Shown one piece after another: positions 13,301 through 24,720 of a stretch of 64,000 nt of DNA (positions are counted from its first letter, which is position 1; each line of letters begins with the position of its first letter). The stretch comes from Punica granatum. Taxonomy: Eukaryota; Streptophyta; Magnoliopsida; Myrtales; Lythraceae. Under the pieces are notes generated by a model, which did no database searches, was not told where the DNA came from, and saw only the letters and a list, made by a program, of their open reading frames with translations. The translations under genes and the position numbers were made by a program. The stretch lies in contig NC_045131.1 in assembly GCF_007655135.1 (NCBI RefSeq), positions 5,890,001 through 5,954,000 on the forward strand, read 5' to 3'.

Positions 13301-13490
13301 TGTGTGTAAGGAGTTTCTCGGCATTGTGTGATACTTTCTCCTTTCGTTCCTTCTGTTTCCGTTTCTCGGAAAGGTAAAGGAGGTTTTTGTTTTGACCTCC
13401 CAACTAATCTAGCTTTCTGTTGAATTGCAGGCGCAGGCACTTCTCAGCTATTTCCGAAACCAAAGACACGGGAATGCTGGGAGAGGCTGA
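10350..13490 (+). CDS. PUB4: U-box E3 ubiquitin ligase with ARM repeats (PUB4)
   Basis: E3 ligase of the plant U-box class. Arabidopsis PUB4 acts in CLV/CLE meristem signalling, tapetum development and immune receptor signalling. Exons 10350-10625, 10990-11106, 11259-13283 and 13431-13490 join in frame to 825 residues, close to the 826 I recall for Arabidopsis PUB4. The start (MEISSLKALVESI) matches the family start, and a splice acceptor 13 bp upstream favours it over the ATG at 10323. Residues 1-230 form the helical U-box N-terminal domain. The U-box lies at about 236-310 (FCCPLSLELMTDPVIVASGQ, then CPKTRQ). A Ser-rich linker spans about 320-535, and ARM repeats follow from about 540 (NLSINDNNKVAI, NLSIYHENKGKIV). 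The short last exon gives AQALLSYFRN...HGNAGRG, the family terminus. Confidence 0.96.
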
Positions 13491-15660
13491 TTTTGTATTT
13501 CTCTTTTTCCGGAGTACCTCCTTTGCTGTCCCCAGTAATGAGGCAAGTCTATACAGCGTGTGTACATTTGAGGTTGCAAATAATGCAATTGTGAAGACCG
13601 GTGCCACTTTATGATTTGTACAGAAATTATTTATGGAAGTTTTTGCTGAGTCGTCATCAGTTAATGCATTGTGGTGTGTTTATATGAAGAAAGTTTAACA
13701 TTACACATTTTCTTATTGTAGATTAGTCTAATCCTTGGATTTGAGTGATCTTTGGTCCAGACAACTGATCGATAAATCACCGGTTTCCCAATGTCTGATT
13801 GGATACATTACTGTTTCATTATACTCTTCTTGGTTTACTGTTATGATTTAGAGTTGTCCATTTGAGAAATGCATCAAGTGGTGGTCTATTTATCGTTATT
13901 CATCAAAAAAGTGGTCTTATTTATCGTTTCATGTTTCTCAATTTCATCTCCACGAAACTGAGCCGTTTCTTATTCTCAGTTTGCCCCGGTCAAGCTTCAG
14001 TTCCTCTGGAGTTCAAAATGGCCCATGGCGCATTTGATGTACATTTGAATTACGAAGAGATGTGAATGAGCAATTTATGCTTCTCCATTCAGTTGCACTA
14101 GACATGCGATCAGGTACATATATATGAATAATGACTATCATCAAGAACTATAAATGGGTTTCTTCATGCATTGGCATTTTTGCCTATACCTTGGTTCACA
14201 TTGTCCTGACCAAACGCATGATTAATGTATCAGCACGTTCCAACTGGACTCTGTTGGTGAAATAATGCTGATGTAAGATGATTTAGAACCGTAGTGCATA
14301 TTACTGTGACTGCACAAGTTGGTATGGATAGATCACGGATCTTAAGCAAAAGAATACGAACAATGACCGCTGACCATAATATATCATACGATCAAATAAC
14401 ACGCACGGTTGAGCTTTAGAACAAGCTTCCCTAGGATTTATGATCCTTTTATCAAGTCATATCCTTTATCAAACCATATCAGATTGTAATACAAACAAAC
14501 AAACACTTGCAGTTTGCTTAGTTTAAGAATTTTTGGGCTTAAACCCTCAGCCTAATCCCTTTTCGGGTTGGTCTAAGCATGACATCTATACCGGGCCTAA
14601 TTTTTATAGAACTTACTTTCCACGGCCTGCAAAGAAAATGCGAACCGAAGCCTCAATGAGGGGTAAAACAGCCTTCCCCTTTTTTTCTTTTCCTTTTGTG
14701 TGTACCCCGGTAATCGGATCCAATGGGCCATATGCTAATCCAATTCGAGTTGATCGATCCACTAATGAGTAAAGCTCATCAAATCAAGAATTTTCTCCGA
14801 TTATAAAACTTAAACCTGAAACTTTATTTGAAAGAAACAAACATTCGTAATATTTCAACCAATTCTTATTGATATATATATATATATATATAAAGGTACT
14901 TTATTTGAAAGAAACAAACATTCGTAATATTTCAACCAATTCTTATTGATATATATATATATATATATATATAAAAGGTTTGGGTATTACGAGGCATGGA
15001 GAACCTTCTGTATGGAGCAGGTTAGAGTAACCTTTCTCTTTCATTTGTCTAATTTAGAATAATTTATTAAATTTAAATTTATAATTAATATAAGCATTTC
15101 ATTCAGACTACGGGCACATGCTTAGCATTTGGTTGTATCACTCGGCTCAGTAACCCACTTGAACAGTTTGGATCATTGGCACCATAGTTAAGTTGGACAG
15201 CCTCGAACATATCGAATCTTCCCAGCAAACAGCCGACCACTCTGCATGGAAAAATTCTTCCAGCAATCAACTTTTTTGGTTTTTTTTCTTTTTTTCTTTT
15301 TTTCTTTTCTTTTCTTTTTGGGTAAAATAGTTTAGGCTAGTAATTATGTCTATGTAAATATTCGTGTACTGATTGTCAATTCTGGTGTTACAGGATTAAA
15401 AAGATCATGAAATTTCATTTTCCTTTTCATTTTTGGATGGGCAAAGAAAATGAAAATTTAAAGTCATCCTTTATTACCACATCTTGGGTGTACATTCTCT
15501 AATTCTTGAGAGAGGAACACATGAATATATAACTTAGACGTACTTCGAACTACATACGAGAACATATGCTCTAATAATAACACACACCAAATATTTATGG
15601 AGAGAGAGAGTATGAAGAGGAGATGAATACGATTCATATAATACGTCCCATCAAGGGTCT
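13491..15660. other. Intergenic between PUB4 and the GASA gene
   Basis: Begins with the PUB4 3' UTR. It has no conserved reading frame. It contains a 77-bp tandem duplication at 14821-14979 and TGGGCY/GGGCTTAAACCC motifs at 14530-14730 with no gene attached. Confidence 0.5.
14821..14979 (+). repeat. Tandem duplication of a unit of about 77-82 bp with an internal (TA)n
   Basis: Unit 14821-14897 is repeated at 14898-14979. Both start ACTTTATTTGAAAGAAACAA, continue with identical sequence to AATTCTTATTGA, and end in (TA)n followed by AAAGG. Apart from TA-run length the copies look identical, so the duplication is recent. Confidence 0.9.
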
Positions 15661-16064
15661 CTAAGGGCACTTGGACGTGCCCTTGCTGTTCTTCATGTTC
15701 CCGTAGCAGGGGCACTCTGATTTGTTACCATACGTTCCCGACGGCACGCACCCGCACTGCTTGCAGCATAGCCCGCAGTACTTTAGGCACCGGTCCATCA
15801 CTCCCGCTTTCGCGCACCTTGCACTGCATTTCGAGTCGCAGAACGCTATATATAGCACCATGTAGCACACAATTTATTAATGTGATACATGCATGGAAAC
15901 AACAACATAAGAAGAAGCATAAACAGAAACAGATGGATGGTTTTCTTACTTGGAGGGCTAGCGGGTGGTGGGGCAGTCGGTCGGCCGTAATCGGCAGTGG
16001 TGAGGGGGGAGGAGCCAAGGAGGATCAGAGAAACAAGGAGCAGGGTTGCAACGACAAGCTTCAT
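15661..16064 (-). CDS. Snakin/GASA (gibberellin-regulated) cysteine-rich secreted peptide
   Basis: Small secreted peptide of the snakin/GASA family, implicated in antimicrobial defence and hormone-responsive growth. Exon 1 is 16064-15950 and exon 2 is 15845-15661; they join to 99 residues with a TAG stop. Residues 1-25 are a signal peptide ([19 protein letters not shown]...). A short Pro-rich linker ([11 protein letters not shown]) follows. The C-terminal domain has all 12 family cysteines, including [39 protein letters not shown] and the terminal SKCP. The mature domain looks closest to snakin-1. A TATA box lies 81 bp upstream of the start. Confidence 0.95.
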
Positions 16065-16144
16065 ATTTTTCTTAAGAATATGGACGATGTGAAAGAAAGG
16101 TGGAAGTGGGAGTGATGAAGCTCAAGGAGAGTGCATGGTGTGTG

Positions 16145-16152
16145 TATTTATA
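16145..16152 (-). promoter_or_regulatory. TATA box of the GASA gene
   Basis: On the minus strand the sequence reads ACTATAAATACACACA, with TATAAATA 81-88 bp upstream of the ATG at 16064. This spacing fits a short 5' UTR. Confidence 0.65.
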
Positions 16153-16286
16153 GTAGGTGTTGGAAGCTACGTGACGGTCTCTCTCTCTATTGCAGCTTTC
16201 AAACAGACGGAGTGAGATATCTGGGGGAGGGAAGATGGGGACCCAACTAGGAAGGTGATTATTTATTTATTTATTTTTTCGATGTG

Positions 16287-16720
16287 CAAATTAATATTTA
16301 GAAATCCAATGAGATTCCCGACTAATCCACTTCGATTCAGATTGGTTCATTAAAAGATAAATATCTCATGATTATGATTTTCTCAATTTACAAGATTTAA
16401 AATTACTATCTTAATTGGGGAAAACAAGTGACATATCATTTCAACCAATTTACTTGGTATGAAGGTGATTAATCATAGATCTAGTCAAATTGCCATCCAA
16501 AAGACATGCTTCTCCATATATAGTTTCTTGTATATGATCTCACCAGCGGGCACATTGGTATTAATAGTTCACTCACAGAATCAGGTACAATTTCGTTAGA
16601 TGATCATAACTCTAAATGGTTTTCTTTTTCGACGTGTACCAACCTGGCCAATGAAACTAATCCAGATTCAAGTCGAATAAGAGATAAATATCTCGATATA
16701 TATGTTTCAACAAAATATGT
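16287..16720 (-). mobile_element. Two SINE-like fragments of the family with the 'AGTCGGGACCC' tail
   Basis: Two stretches, about 16287-16370 and 16625-16720, read in reverse as the tail of a dispersed family: TTTATCTCTTAATG-like, then a TCGA-rich box, then ATTAGTCGGGA, then a run ending AATTTCTAAATA. The fullest copy of the family is at 23275-23450. These are fragments without a clear tRNA head. Confidence 0.4.
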
Positions 16721-16962
16721 GTTCAGTTTTCTATGTATTTAAGGACAAGGAAGATCTGCCTACGTAACAAATACACTAGAAATCATAAAATGGTTGAAAG
16801 ATCTCCTTGCCCCCAGCTCTTACTTCCACACATCTTCATTATTAAAGTTCAAAAGAAATTGAATATGATCAGGGATGACTAGTTGTCTAGTTTCTACATT
16901 GGGATTAAGTATCAAGTTTGCTTTATTAAAGCCCAAGTGGACCTTCGAAAAAAGGCAAATTA

Positions 16963-17113
16963 ACTTTAACTCAATTCATTACACAATAAAAATATATATT
17001 TTTCAAGTAAAAAATTTTAATTTTAACTTTAACTCAACACACTACACAATCATTTGTCATTTTCCACAATCAAAATCAAAATTACTTTAACTATGAAACC
17101 AAACGCATCGTAA
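16963..17113. mobile_element. Tourist-like MITE, truncated copy 2
   Basis: From AACTTTAACTCAATTCATTACAC to the terminus ACTATGAAACCAAACGCATCG it closely matches the 35368-35562 copy, including CATTTGTCATTTTCCAC. TAA follows the right end at 17111. The left terminal repeat was not found, so the left end appears lost. Confidence 0.6.
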
Positions 17114-18236
17114 AAATTTCAAATTGAATATTTACGTGACATTACTCATCTTTTTATTAGATATTTAAAATTTACATTTCACTATATTAAGTTTGAGGTT
17201 TCCTCTGTAAAAAAAAAATATCCGATGAGGGTAAGGATATATGACAGAAAATTAATTTAAAAATCAGAATGCTTGTGGACAGCTCTATACAGACTGTAAG
17301 GAAGTGGGCAGGGGAACATGCAATGCTTGGAGTTGGAGGCCCCGGTCTTCCTATGTTGACTCCTTTTTTAGTCATATGTGATATGATATGATGTCATATC
17401 ATATATTATTCATCATCGCTACCAAACTTGGATATAAAAATGAGCCCGTGAGAAGCTTCGTCGAAGTTCAAAGATTGTTATTATAAAAATTATCCGCTGT
17501 GTAACCTACCGGCCGACCTTGCTCGACAAGCTCTACTAGGTGAACCAACTCAATAAAAAACTTGAAACCCATCAGTTTTACACGAACCTCTCAATTAAGT
17601 AAAAGTCGAGCTCGAGCTCACCGGTATTCTACTCATCCTCCCTACAAATTATGTTTCTCTAAACCATAATTGAGTCACCGGATCAAAAGAGCGTCCCGTG
17701 TTAATCCCTCCTCGCCCGAGTGCGAAAGATGAGCATGACTTGAAGTCATTTGTTGAGGGCGGTTGTTTAAGGATGTGTAACAATGCGTTGACAGAAATAA
17801 ACAATACATTGCATGTGAGGGCGAATGTTGTGAATTATAATCCCATATAGAAAAAATAAAAATTACGAGTTTATATGAGATTTGAGTACCGATACTAATC
17901 AAATTGAGTTTTTAAGTGGATATAAATCAGGTCCGTATAAGTTTAATAAAAATTTAATAATAAGCATCGTAAGAATCAAGCTTGCTGTCTGATAACATAA
18001 AACCGAGACTTGCCAATACTTAGGCTCGCGACTTAGTTCGATTATAACCCTCGGAGGGATGTGATAAATAAAGTAAATTTTGGTTAATGAAACTAGCTGG
18101 ATCGAGTCATACATCAAAGCGAGTCAAGCTATGATGATGGACATTCAGCTTTAAAAAAAAAAAAAAAAGAGCTATGAGGACGGACAATACTTGGATTTGA
18201 TGACTGAATTTTCAGTCACGATCTAAGTATAAAACA

Positions 18237-18548
18237 TTATACTTCGTTTGGTTTCGCAATCATATTTTTAAAATTTTAACTCTAACTTTAACTCTATTCA
18301 TCACACAATAAAAATCAATAACACAATTATTACTTTTATCTCTTTTTTTCAATTTTTTTAATCATTTAATTCAATTTTTAATATTATATTTTCTTAACTA
18401 TCAATTTCCTTTTTTATAATTCAATAATACAATCATTACTTTTTTGAACTATTTATTACTTTTTCTCATAATTCAACAACACAATCATTACAATCCAATT
18501 AAAATCAAAATTCAATTATACTTAACTCTAAAATTAAACACGCCATTA
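18237..18548. mobile_element. Tourist-like MITE, copy 3
   Basis: A 306-bp element (18240-18545) lies between TTA and TTA. The left end TACTTCGTTTGGTTTCGCAAT and the reverse complement of the right end, TGGCGTGTTTAATTTTAGAG, are related terminal repeats. The interior matches copies 1 and 4 (ATTCATCACACAATAAAAAT, AATCATTACTTTTTT). Confidence 0.75.
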
Positions 18549-19679
18549 CACTTTTTGTAATTGAATTTTGAGTTTTCTCTTAACTTTTTGTACAAAATTC
18601 AAAACTTTTTACTAGAGTTTTATGTTGCATTTGAATTCAAAGTAAAATTTTAAAATCAGATTTTGATTTTTAAAAATAGTAGTATAAAAAGTTATTTTGT
18701 TTTGTTGTGAAAAAAAATGTAAAAATGGGATTCACTCTTTAATTTTGTATAAGTTATTTTGTTTTGTTATGAATAAAATTAAGTTAAAGTTAAATTTTAA
18801 AATAATATTAAAAAACCAAACAAGCTATTAATTTTTATATTTGGCCGGCGAATTCAGGCACGGGATCGAAAATTTTCCCTCGAATTAAATTATTGCATTG
18901 ATTTATATGGCATTGGAACTGTCTCTTGGACATGAGTCAGTTCAGCGTCCTTAGCCCTTTTATGTGTAAATGGCCGCCCACCAAACCTGTCCTTGTAAAT
19001 AAAGAAAAGTCTTTTCATAAGGGGAAAATATTTTGCCCCTAGATCCCAGCTGGATCTGTCTTTTCTTTTCCTTTCTCTTTTTAATTTTCAATAAAGAAGT
19101 TTAATATAACTATTATACTCCCAATGCATATCTATTAACGCGGTGAATTATTACATTTAAAAAAAAAACGCGGTAAGTCGTCTCTTTAGCCGGTAATAAA
19201 TTTTTGCCATGCTGTGACGTCTACTACTCTCTGGTTTCGCTTACATAAAGACTCGATTTTCATTAATGAGGTCCATCAGATTGTCAATACGGTGTAATAT
19301 ACTAAGTTCGATGACGCTGAAAGGCGCACCATACGTTCATTAAATCGCTTGTTGGCTTTGTTGATGGCCCTTGCAATTTCGTTTGGAATACATCCCACTC
19401 CAACCACTACGTCACTCATACTTCCTCATGACAAGTACACGTGGTACGGTTCCGCGTTTCAACTTTTGGATTCCCCGGGATCTATGTTTAATAGATATAC
19501 GTATCCATCGATCTAAATGCGATCTAACAGCTGGAATTATACATTAACCTAGCACAAAACAAAAGTAGCTTTTACTTAACAACGATTCCTAGATGATATA
19601 CTCGCCGGATTTTTCTTTTAAAAAAGTATGACATGTTCCCAGTAAGAAATGGCAAATGGTCCCAACCCGGCTAGAAAAT

Positions 19680-19770
19680 TTTGCGTGGGCCGAACCTATG
19701 GACCAAAAGCGGCCCAAGAAGCATCAATGGGCCGATGTATTATTTTTGGGCCACAATGGGCCCATAATAT
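19680..19770. promoter_or_regulatory. Cluster of TGGGCC/GGCCCA motifs with no adjacent gene
   Basis: Five TGGGCC or GGCCCA words fall within 90 bp (around 19686, 19711, 19727, 19746 and 19757). Such site II (TGGGCY) motifs are typical of promoters of translation and proliferation genes. No coding sequence is recognised next to it, so it may be a transposon end or a promoter relic. Confidence 0.35.
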
Positions 19771-19788
19771 TGAATTCTTCTCCGCGAT

Positions 19789-20110
19789 TAAAAGCCTGTT
19801 TGATTTCTAAATCCGATTTTAAGATTTTAACTCTAATTTTAACTCTATTTACTACAGAACAAAAGTTAACAACACAATTATTACTTTTCCATTTTTCTTC
19901 AAATTTTTTAACCGTTCAATTCAATTTTTAATAATAAATTCTCTCAACTATTCATTACTTTTTCTACAATTCAACAATACAATCATTACTTTTTTTTCGA
20001 CTATTCATTACTTTTTCACACTTTTTCTCATAATTCAACATGACAATCATTACAAACCAATTAAAATTAAAATTCAACTCAACTCAACTCTAAAATCAAA
20101 CACAATATAA
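19789..20110. mobile_element. Tourist-like MITE, copy 4
   Basis: A 316-bp element (19792-20107) is flanked by TAA on both sides. The left end AAGCCTGTTTGATTTCTAAA and the reverse complement of the right end, TATTGTGTTTGATTTTAGAG, form terminal repeats. The interior tract matches copies 1 and 3. Confidence 0.75.
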
Positions 20111-20790
20111 TACTCGCATCAATCCGTAATTAATTAGGTCATAATCCACAAAAATCCCGACCGTGCCCACCTCCTGGCTCCCGTCTAGGCAAATAATCAC
20201 TCGCCCTAAATTTTCCACACGACGCCTACAGCTTTCGAGCATGCCCTTGCCCGCCACATTACCTCAGCTGCAGTAATAACTTGTACGAATGTCCTATGCA
20301 CCGAGCACGGAAGGTTTCATTTCGGAAAGAACCCTTATAGCGGAAGCATTAATTTGTAATTGAATGCTAATGATTTGGACAGGAATAATCGTGTCTTAAT
20401 CAAGATTAAGCGGAATATTTGTCGATGGTGACAGAAACAAAATTATGCCTGCCTGCCGGGGGGTTAAAGTATCACGGCACATAAAATAAAATAAAAAATC
20501 CCCAATATATTATTCCAAGCGTAATGCTAAATAAATCACCTCCTTTCCACTTTTTCCTTTTCTTTTTTTAACTCCGTGAGAATATGTTCATTAGACATGA
20601 TGGACATGCGATTCCTGCGAATTTCAATAACTGTATGTGAATAATAGTATATGCGACTAATTATTATAATTATCGTCGGTTGATCTTGGACTGGTTAGTC
20701 CCCGTGTAATAATTTACGAGGGAAAACATACTTCCTCTACCGCGAAGAACACGTAAAGTTAATATCTAGTCTTCATTAATTCAGCCTCAA

Positions 20791-21660
20791 CGTACCACAG
20801 TAATGGAAAAGCATGCAATTCTTTCTTACCACAAAGTTTAAAATATGTGATTAACGTTCTTTGAAACTTGTCCTCGATGGACCCATTAAGAAAATACTTT
20901 ACGTTGTTTCTTCCTCTTAGCTTCTATTTCTTGTACTTCAAGGCTGTTTGCCTTCCTTCTCTACCGAAAAAAAAAAAAACCTTTGCGTTAATAGTGGATC
21001 ATCAACTATATTTTTTGTGGAAAACACACAAGGTGTGTCCTCATCCTCAGCTAAATAACGTTAAAAAATTTACTTGATCCTAGTCAGGAAATGATTTAAA
21101 TAGATTTCTAATTTTTGCGTTGCAAAAAAAATAGTCATAATAGTGCACTTTCTTTCTTTTTGATAAACTGTAATAATGCACTTTATGAAATATAAATTGC
21201 GTACATTTCACTCATTGACTATATCCATAACTTTTATATATATATATATATATATATAAATATCTGAAATTCTCTTCTTCTTTCTTTTTTATGGAAAATG
21301 AATTTCTTAAAGTAGATATCTAGTTGTAAGCGGTCCAACAATTAAAGGAAAAAGAACTTCAGAAGCTACAATAGATATGGAACACCTGCCAAACTCAAGG
21401 GGTTGGCGTGACATAAGGAAGAGCGTAAATATGAATTCGATTCCAGGTTTGAATTCCCTTAAGGTCATTTATCATGGCGTAATGTCTTGTTTATTCATTC
21501 TTTGTATTGCAGGGATGCCCAAAACTTAGGGAATTAATCGAAAAAAACCTGGATATGGTGAGTCATTAATATATATATATATATATGGAACATCTGCCTC
21601 TCTCAAACAAACCAAGGAGTCACAGATACAGCGGCCAACGGAACAAAAAATTTCATTAAA
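20791..21660. repeat. Duplicated remnant of the AGP gene's 3' flank
   Basis: This stretch resembles 24270-25200, which lies directly downstream of the AGP gene (minus strand). Shared blocks include CCACAGTAATGGAA-AGCATGCAATTCT (20795 and 24277) and GCTACAA-AGATA--GAACA (21366 and 25113). A longer block shares GCCTCTCTCAA-CAAA, AGTC-C-GATACA and CCAA then GGAAC-AAAAATT (21594-21652 and 25136-25190). The second block is split here by the SINE at 21391-21582. No AGP coding sequence follows at 21660 onward. Confidence 0.65.
21375..21598 (+). mobile_element. tRNA-derived SINE inserted in the duplicated AGP 3' flank
   Basis: A 192-bp body (21391-21582) is bounded by a 16-bp direct repeat ATATGGAACA-CTGCC (21375-21390 and 21583-21598, one mismatch). 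The 5' part holds a likely A box (GGCGTGACATAAGG) and a B-box-like AGGTTTGAATTCC. The 3' end is a (TA)n run. The related flank at 25113-25140 lacks the insertion, which supports a real insertion event. Confidence 0.75.
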
Positions 21661-22284
21661 AAAAGCAAAATTTAATAATAAAAGATAAATGCATTGCCCC
21701 CTGAACTATGATGTGCTTTTAGACTGGCCCCTCGCATCAAATTTTACACAATGCCCTACCCTCGACTTAAATGAAAAATAAGCACGACGCCATCTCTCAC
21801 TAGAATCAGAGACATTTCTTATTCCTATTCAAAGAATCCACTTTGAGAATGTCTTTCTCTTGCTCTAGACCTCTGATTGGGGTGTTTCTTGGTGTTTTTG
21901 GAAATCTTGTGCGAAGTATTATAGTTTAGAAATAATTGGAAACTTGAAACAATAATAAATGACATAAAAAAAGAGGTTGAAATTCGAATTCTGTCACAAA
22001 ATTGAAAAATTAACTATGCAATAGTTCTTAAGCCACTCAACGAGGTTGACTGCTACAAACATATGTAACTTCTAGGGGTCTAAATAAAAATTCTAAAACC
22101 CGAAAAAAAGATAGAAAAAAAAACCCGCCTCTATCCGACCCCCAAAAAACTGAATTTTTGAGCCAAAAGAACCAAAAAATTCGATAGACCTCGACCAACC
22201 TGAAAATTAGAAATTTATATCTATATTATTAATATTAATATATATTACATCTAATATCTATAATAATTTATAATAATATTTTTT

Positions 22285-22470
22285 TCGATATAAACCATAG
22301 TATTTAGAAATTCAATTGGACCCCGACTAATCCAGTCGAGCCAAGTTGACTCACTAGGGGGTAAAACTCTCATAGCGTGAATGTTCTGCATTCATAAGGA
22401 CTCGAACACGAGAATTTGCTTAAGCGGAATAAATGCCGAACTGCTTGAATCAACCAACGTTGGTAATTTA
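22285..22470 (-). mobile_element. SINE-like element, 'AGTCGGGACCC' tail family, reverse orientation
   Basis: Read on the minus strand it has a B-box-like CGTGTTCGAGTCC, then TGAATGCAGAACATTCACGC, TGAGAGTTTTACCCCCTAG, the TCGA-rich box, and GGATTAGTCGGGGTCCAATTG with an AAATACTATGGTTT end. Order and wording agree with the copies at 23275-23450, 51800-51985 and 35566-35705. Confidence 0.65.
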
Positions 22471-22818
22471 TAATAATATTTTTAAAGAATAAAAGTAGAA
22501 CATACTTTGACTTTGTTCTCTCACTTACCCAATATTGAAATCAAAATCCGAAATACTCCCCATTCTTTCATTCAGTCGTATCGGCAGTGCGAGGCGGAGC
22601 CTCCATCTCGTCGGCATTTGTCTCCAAGTTGAAGTTCGCGGAATACTGTTTTTCGTTTCTTTATATGTTTGAACTTGAATGTCATTTCATTTTATATACA
22701 CTAAGTAGATATATTGAGATAGTCTAATTTGTTGAAGTTCATTTTGTTAAAGTGAATTTTATAATTTGTTTTTCGAGTTCGAGACTCGAAAAATCACTCG
22801 AAAAAACCGAAACCTTAC

Positions 22819-23092
22819 AATGCGTTTGTTTTTGGAGTTAAAGTCACGAATTTGTGATTGTGATTGTGATTGTGATTGTAGAAGAAGACAAAAATATATG
22901 GGGCCCACCAGTTTGACTTTTGAAATATGAAATGAATGGAAGGTATAGATAATTAATTATAATGAGATTGTATTTTAATAATATATGGGGCCCATCAATT
23001 TGACTTTTGAAATGTGTGTTTTGTTGTGTAGTGTTTTGAGTTAAAGTTAAAGTTAAAATCTTAAATCACGACTTTGAAAACAAACGGAGCAT
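22819..23092. mobile_element. MITE-like element with inverted ends, copy 5 (internally diverged)
   Basis: The left end TGCGTTTGTTTTTGGAGTT and the reverse complement of the right end, TGCTCCGTTTGTTTTCAAAG, match each other and the terminal repeats of the 35368-35562 copy. The interior differs: four GTGATT units near 22855 and a duplicated TATGGGGCCCA with TTTGACTTTTGAAAT. A clean target duplication was not found. Confidence 0.6.
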
Positions 23093-23274
23093 AGTGATCG
23101 TTCTTCCCTCTTCCGAAAAGGTTCTCGGGTAGGTCTTTAGACTTGAAAAACCACCAAAAAAAAATTCAAGGACTGAAAAAGTTAACCCAAAAAATTCGAC
23201 CCACTCACCAATTTTCACCCCTAATAACTTCCTTACCATATAAAAATTTAAGGTCGAAAGTAACATATTAGAAC

Positions 23275-23450
23275 TAACGTGGATTGATTTAAACGGTTCG
23301 GCACTTGTTCCGTTTAAGTAAGGTTTCGGGTTCGAGTCTTTACGAATGTAGAAAATCTACACTGTGAGAACTTTATCTCTTAATGGGTTGATCCGACTAG
23401 ACTGAATTAGTCGGGACCCGATTGAGATTCTAAATCACCATTGATGCTCA
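23275..23450 (+). mobile_element. SINE, 'AGTCGGGACCC' tail family, most complete copy
   Basis: It carries a B-box-like CGGGTTCGAGTCTT, then GAAAATCTACACTGTGAGAA, CTTTATCTCTTAATGGGTTG, and GAATTAGTCGGGACCCGATT ending in TTCTAAATCACCATTG. At least seven other stretches in this window share this order, which is how the family was recognised. Confidence 0.65.
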
Positions 23451-23754
23451 ACTTTGAGCTTTCTCCATTTAGGTCAATGGTATTTTTCTGATAAATGTTT
23501 CTTCTTCTTCTTTTTTTGTGTATACCATGATATTTTGATATGTTATTTTTAAATAGTCAAAATATCACCTACTTAGTGTTTCAAGTTTTTTGTTTTTTGG
23601 TAAATGGAGGAACGAAAGCCCCTACAGAAATTAAAACAATCATAATTAAATCAAATAGAAATGGGGCATGAAGACCCCATCGATATCTCTTAACATGAGA
23701 TGGTCTAAGCCGTTAGGAATCGAGCAAAGGAAATGAAACTCAAGTAGCAATGAC

Positions 23755-23930
23755 GAAACTCTTCTCGCAAGCTAGTCTGCGTAACAGTTGCCTTCCCGAT
23801 ATGTATGGAATACCTGAATCTCCCATCTCACATAGCCAATTGCCATTGGAATCACGAATTAGTCCAGCTATGCCCAGGTTGCCTCGAGAAGTCCAGCCTG
23901 TATTCAACTTTAGTCAATCCCCATTCGGCT
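23755..23930 (-). pseudogene. Relic of a LINE-type RNase H domain
   Basis: On the minus strand the translation reads KLNTGWTSRGNLGIAGLIRD, followed by SNGNWLCEM. This is a decayed form of the plant LINE RNase H start, whose canonical form is LNTDG-S-GNPG-AG-IRD-G-W. The catalytic Asp of the NTDG motif is lost and stops follow within about 40 codons, so it is inactive. Confidence 0.6.
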
Positions 23931-24354
23931 TGTTCCCGCTAATCTGTCTCCATTCTCTAATGGAGGTCGGATAAATGGTGTCCTCCGTCAGAATGGAGTA
24001 GCTGGTAAGATCAAGCTGTGTTAAGGATGCACTCTGCCTCATTGATGGGGCTGATGATTCAAAGGCTCAATATATACTGTTCTTAAATTCATGCAGTATT
24101 CAAGTTGGACGCGTGCATTTTTGTAGGATTTCCCTTCATTTGCATTTATATAGAAGCCAAAAAATCGAAAATGTGCTCCACGTGAATTGCACGTGACTTT
24201 CTTACTACCAGTACATATATAGATATACGCGTGCGGACAACTAGTATATATATAGATATACACGTATGTATGACCCACAGTAATGGAAGAGCATGCAATT
24301 CTCTCCCACTACAAATAATGTTCTTATATATTAATTTTTTTTTCTGAATAATCT

Positions 24355-24720
24355 TAAATATTATTGATTTTTATCTCAAATGGTCAAAAGTTTATTCATT
24401 TTGTCAAATCCACCATATATTTTTTTTATCAAATATATCTCACGGTTTACTTTTTGCATCAAATTTATCTCGGCATTATTTTTTCTATCGACGTCTAATT
24501 GCCATGCTGACGTGGCACGTGAAGAAATAGTGGGCCAAACTTGTTTGGCTACGTGGGTGCCACGTTAGCATGGCCATTAGATATCGACGAAAAAGATAAC
24601 GTCAGGATAGATCTGATGCAAAAAGTAAACCATGGAATATATCTGATAAAAAAAGTATATGATAAATTTGACAAAACGGATAAATCATGAACCATTTGGG
24701 ATAAAAATCCCTAAATATTA
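24355..24720. mobile_element. Fold-back MULE-type MITE with a perfect 9-bp target duplication
   Basis: A 348-bp element (24364-24711) is flanked by TAAATATTA at 24355-24363 and 24712-24720. Its two halves are inverted repeats nearly to the centre. The left half begins TTGATTTTTATCTCAAATGG and the reverse complement of the right begins GGGATTTTTATCCCAAATGG; both continue with TTTTGTCAAAT, TTTTTTTATCA, GGTTTACTTTTTGCATCA and CATGCT-ACGTGGCAC. A 9-bp target duplication with long terminal repeats is the Mutator signature. No coding capacity remains. Confidence 0.85.

Noticed and set aside
12752..13440. Minus-strand open frames of about 145 codons
   Set aside because: They are shadows of the PUB4 ARM-repeat exon, whose plus-strand frame is fully conserved.
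15819..16115. Plus-strand open frame of 98 codons
   Set aside because: It lies opposite the GASA gene and has no family features; the minus strand carries the 12-cysteine domain and signal peptide.
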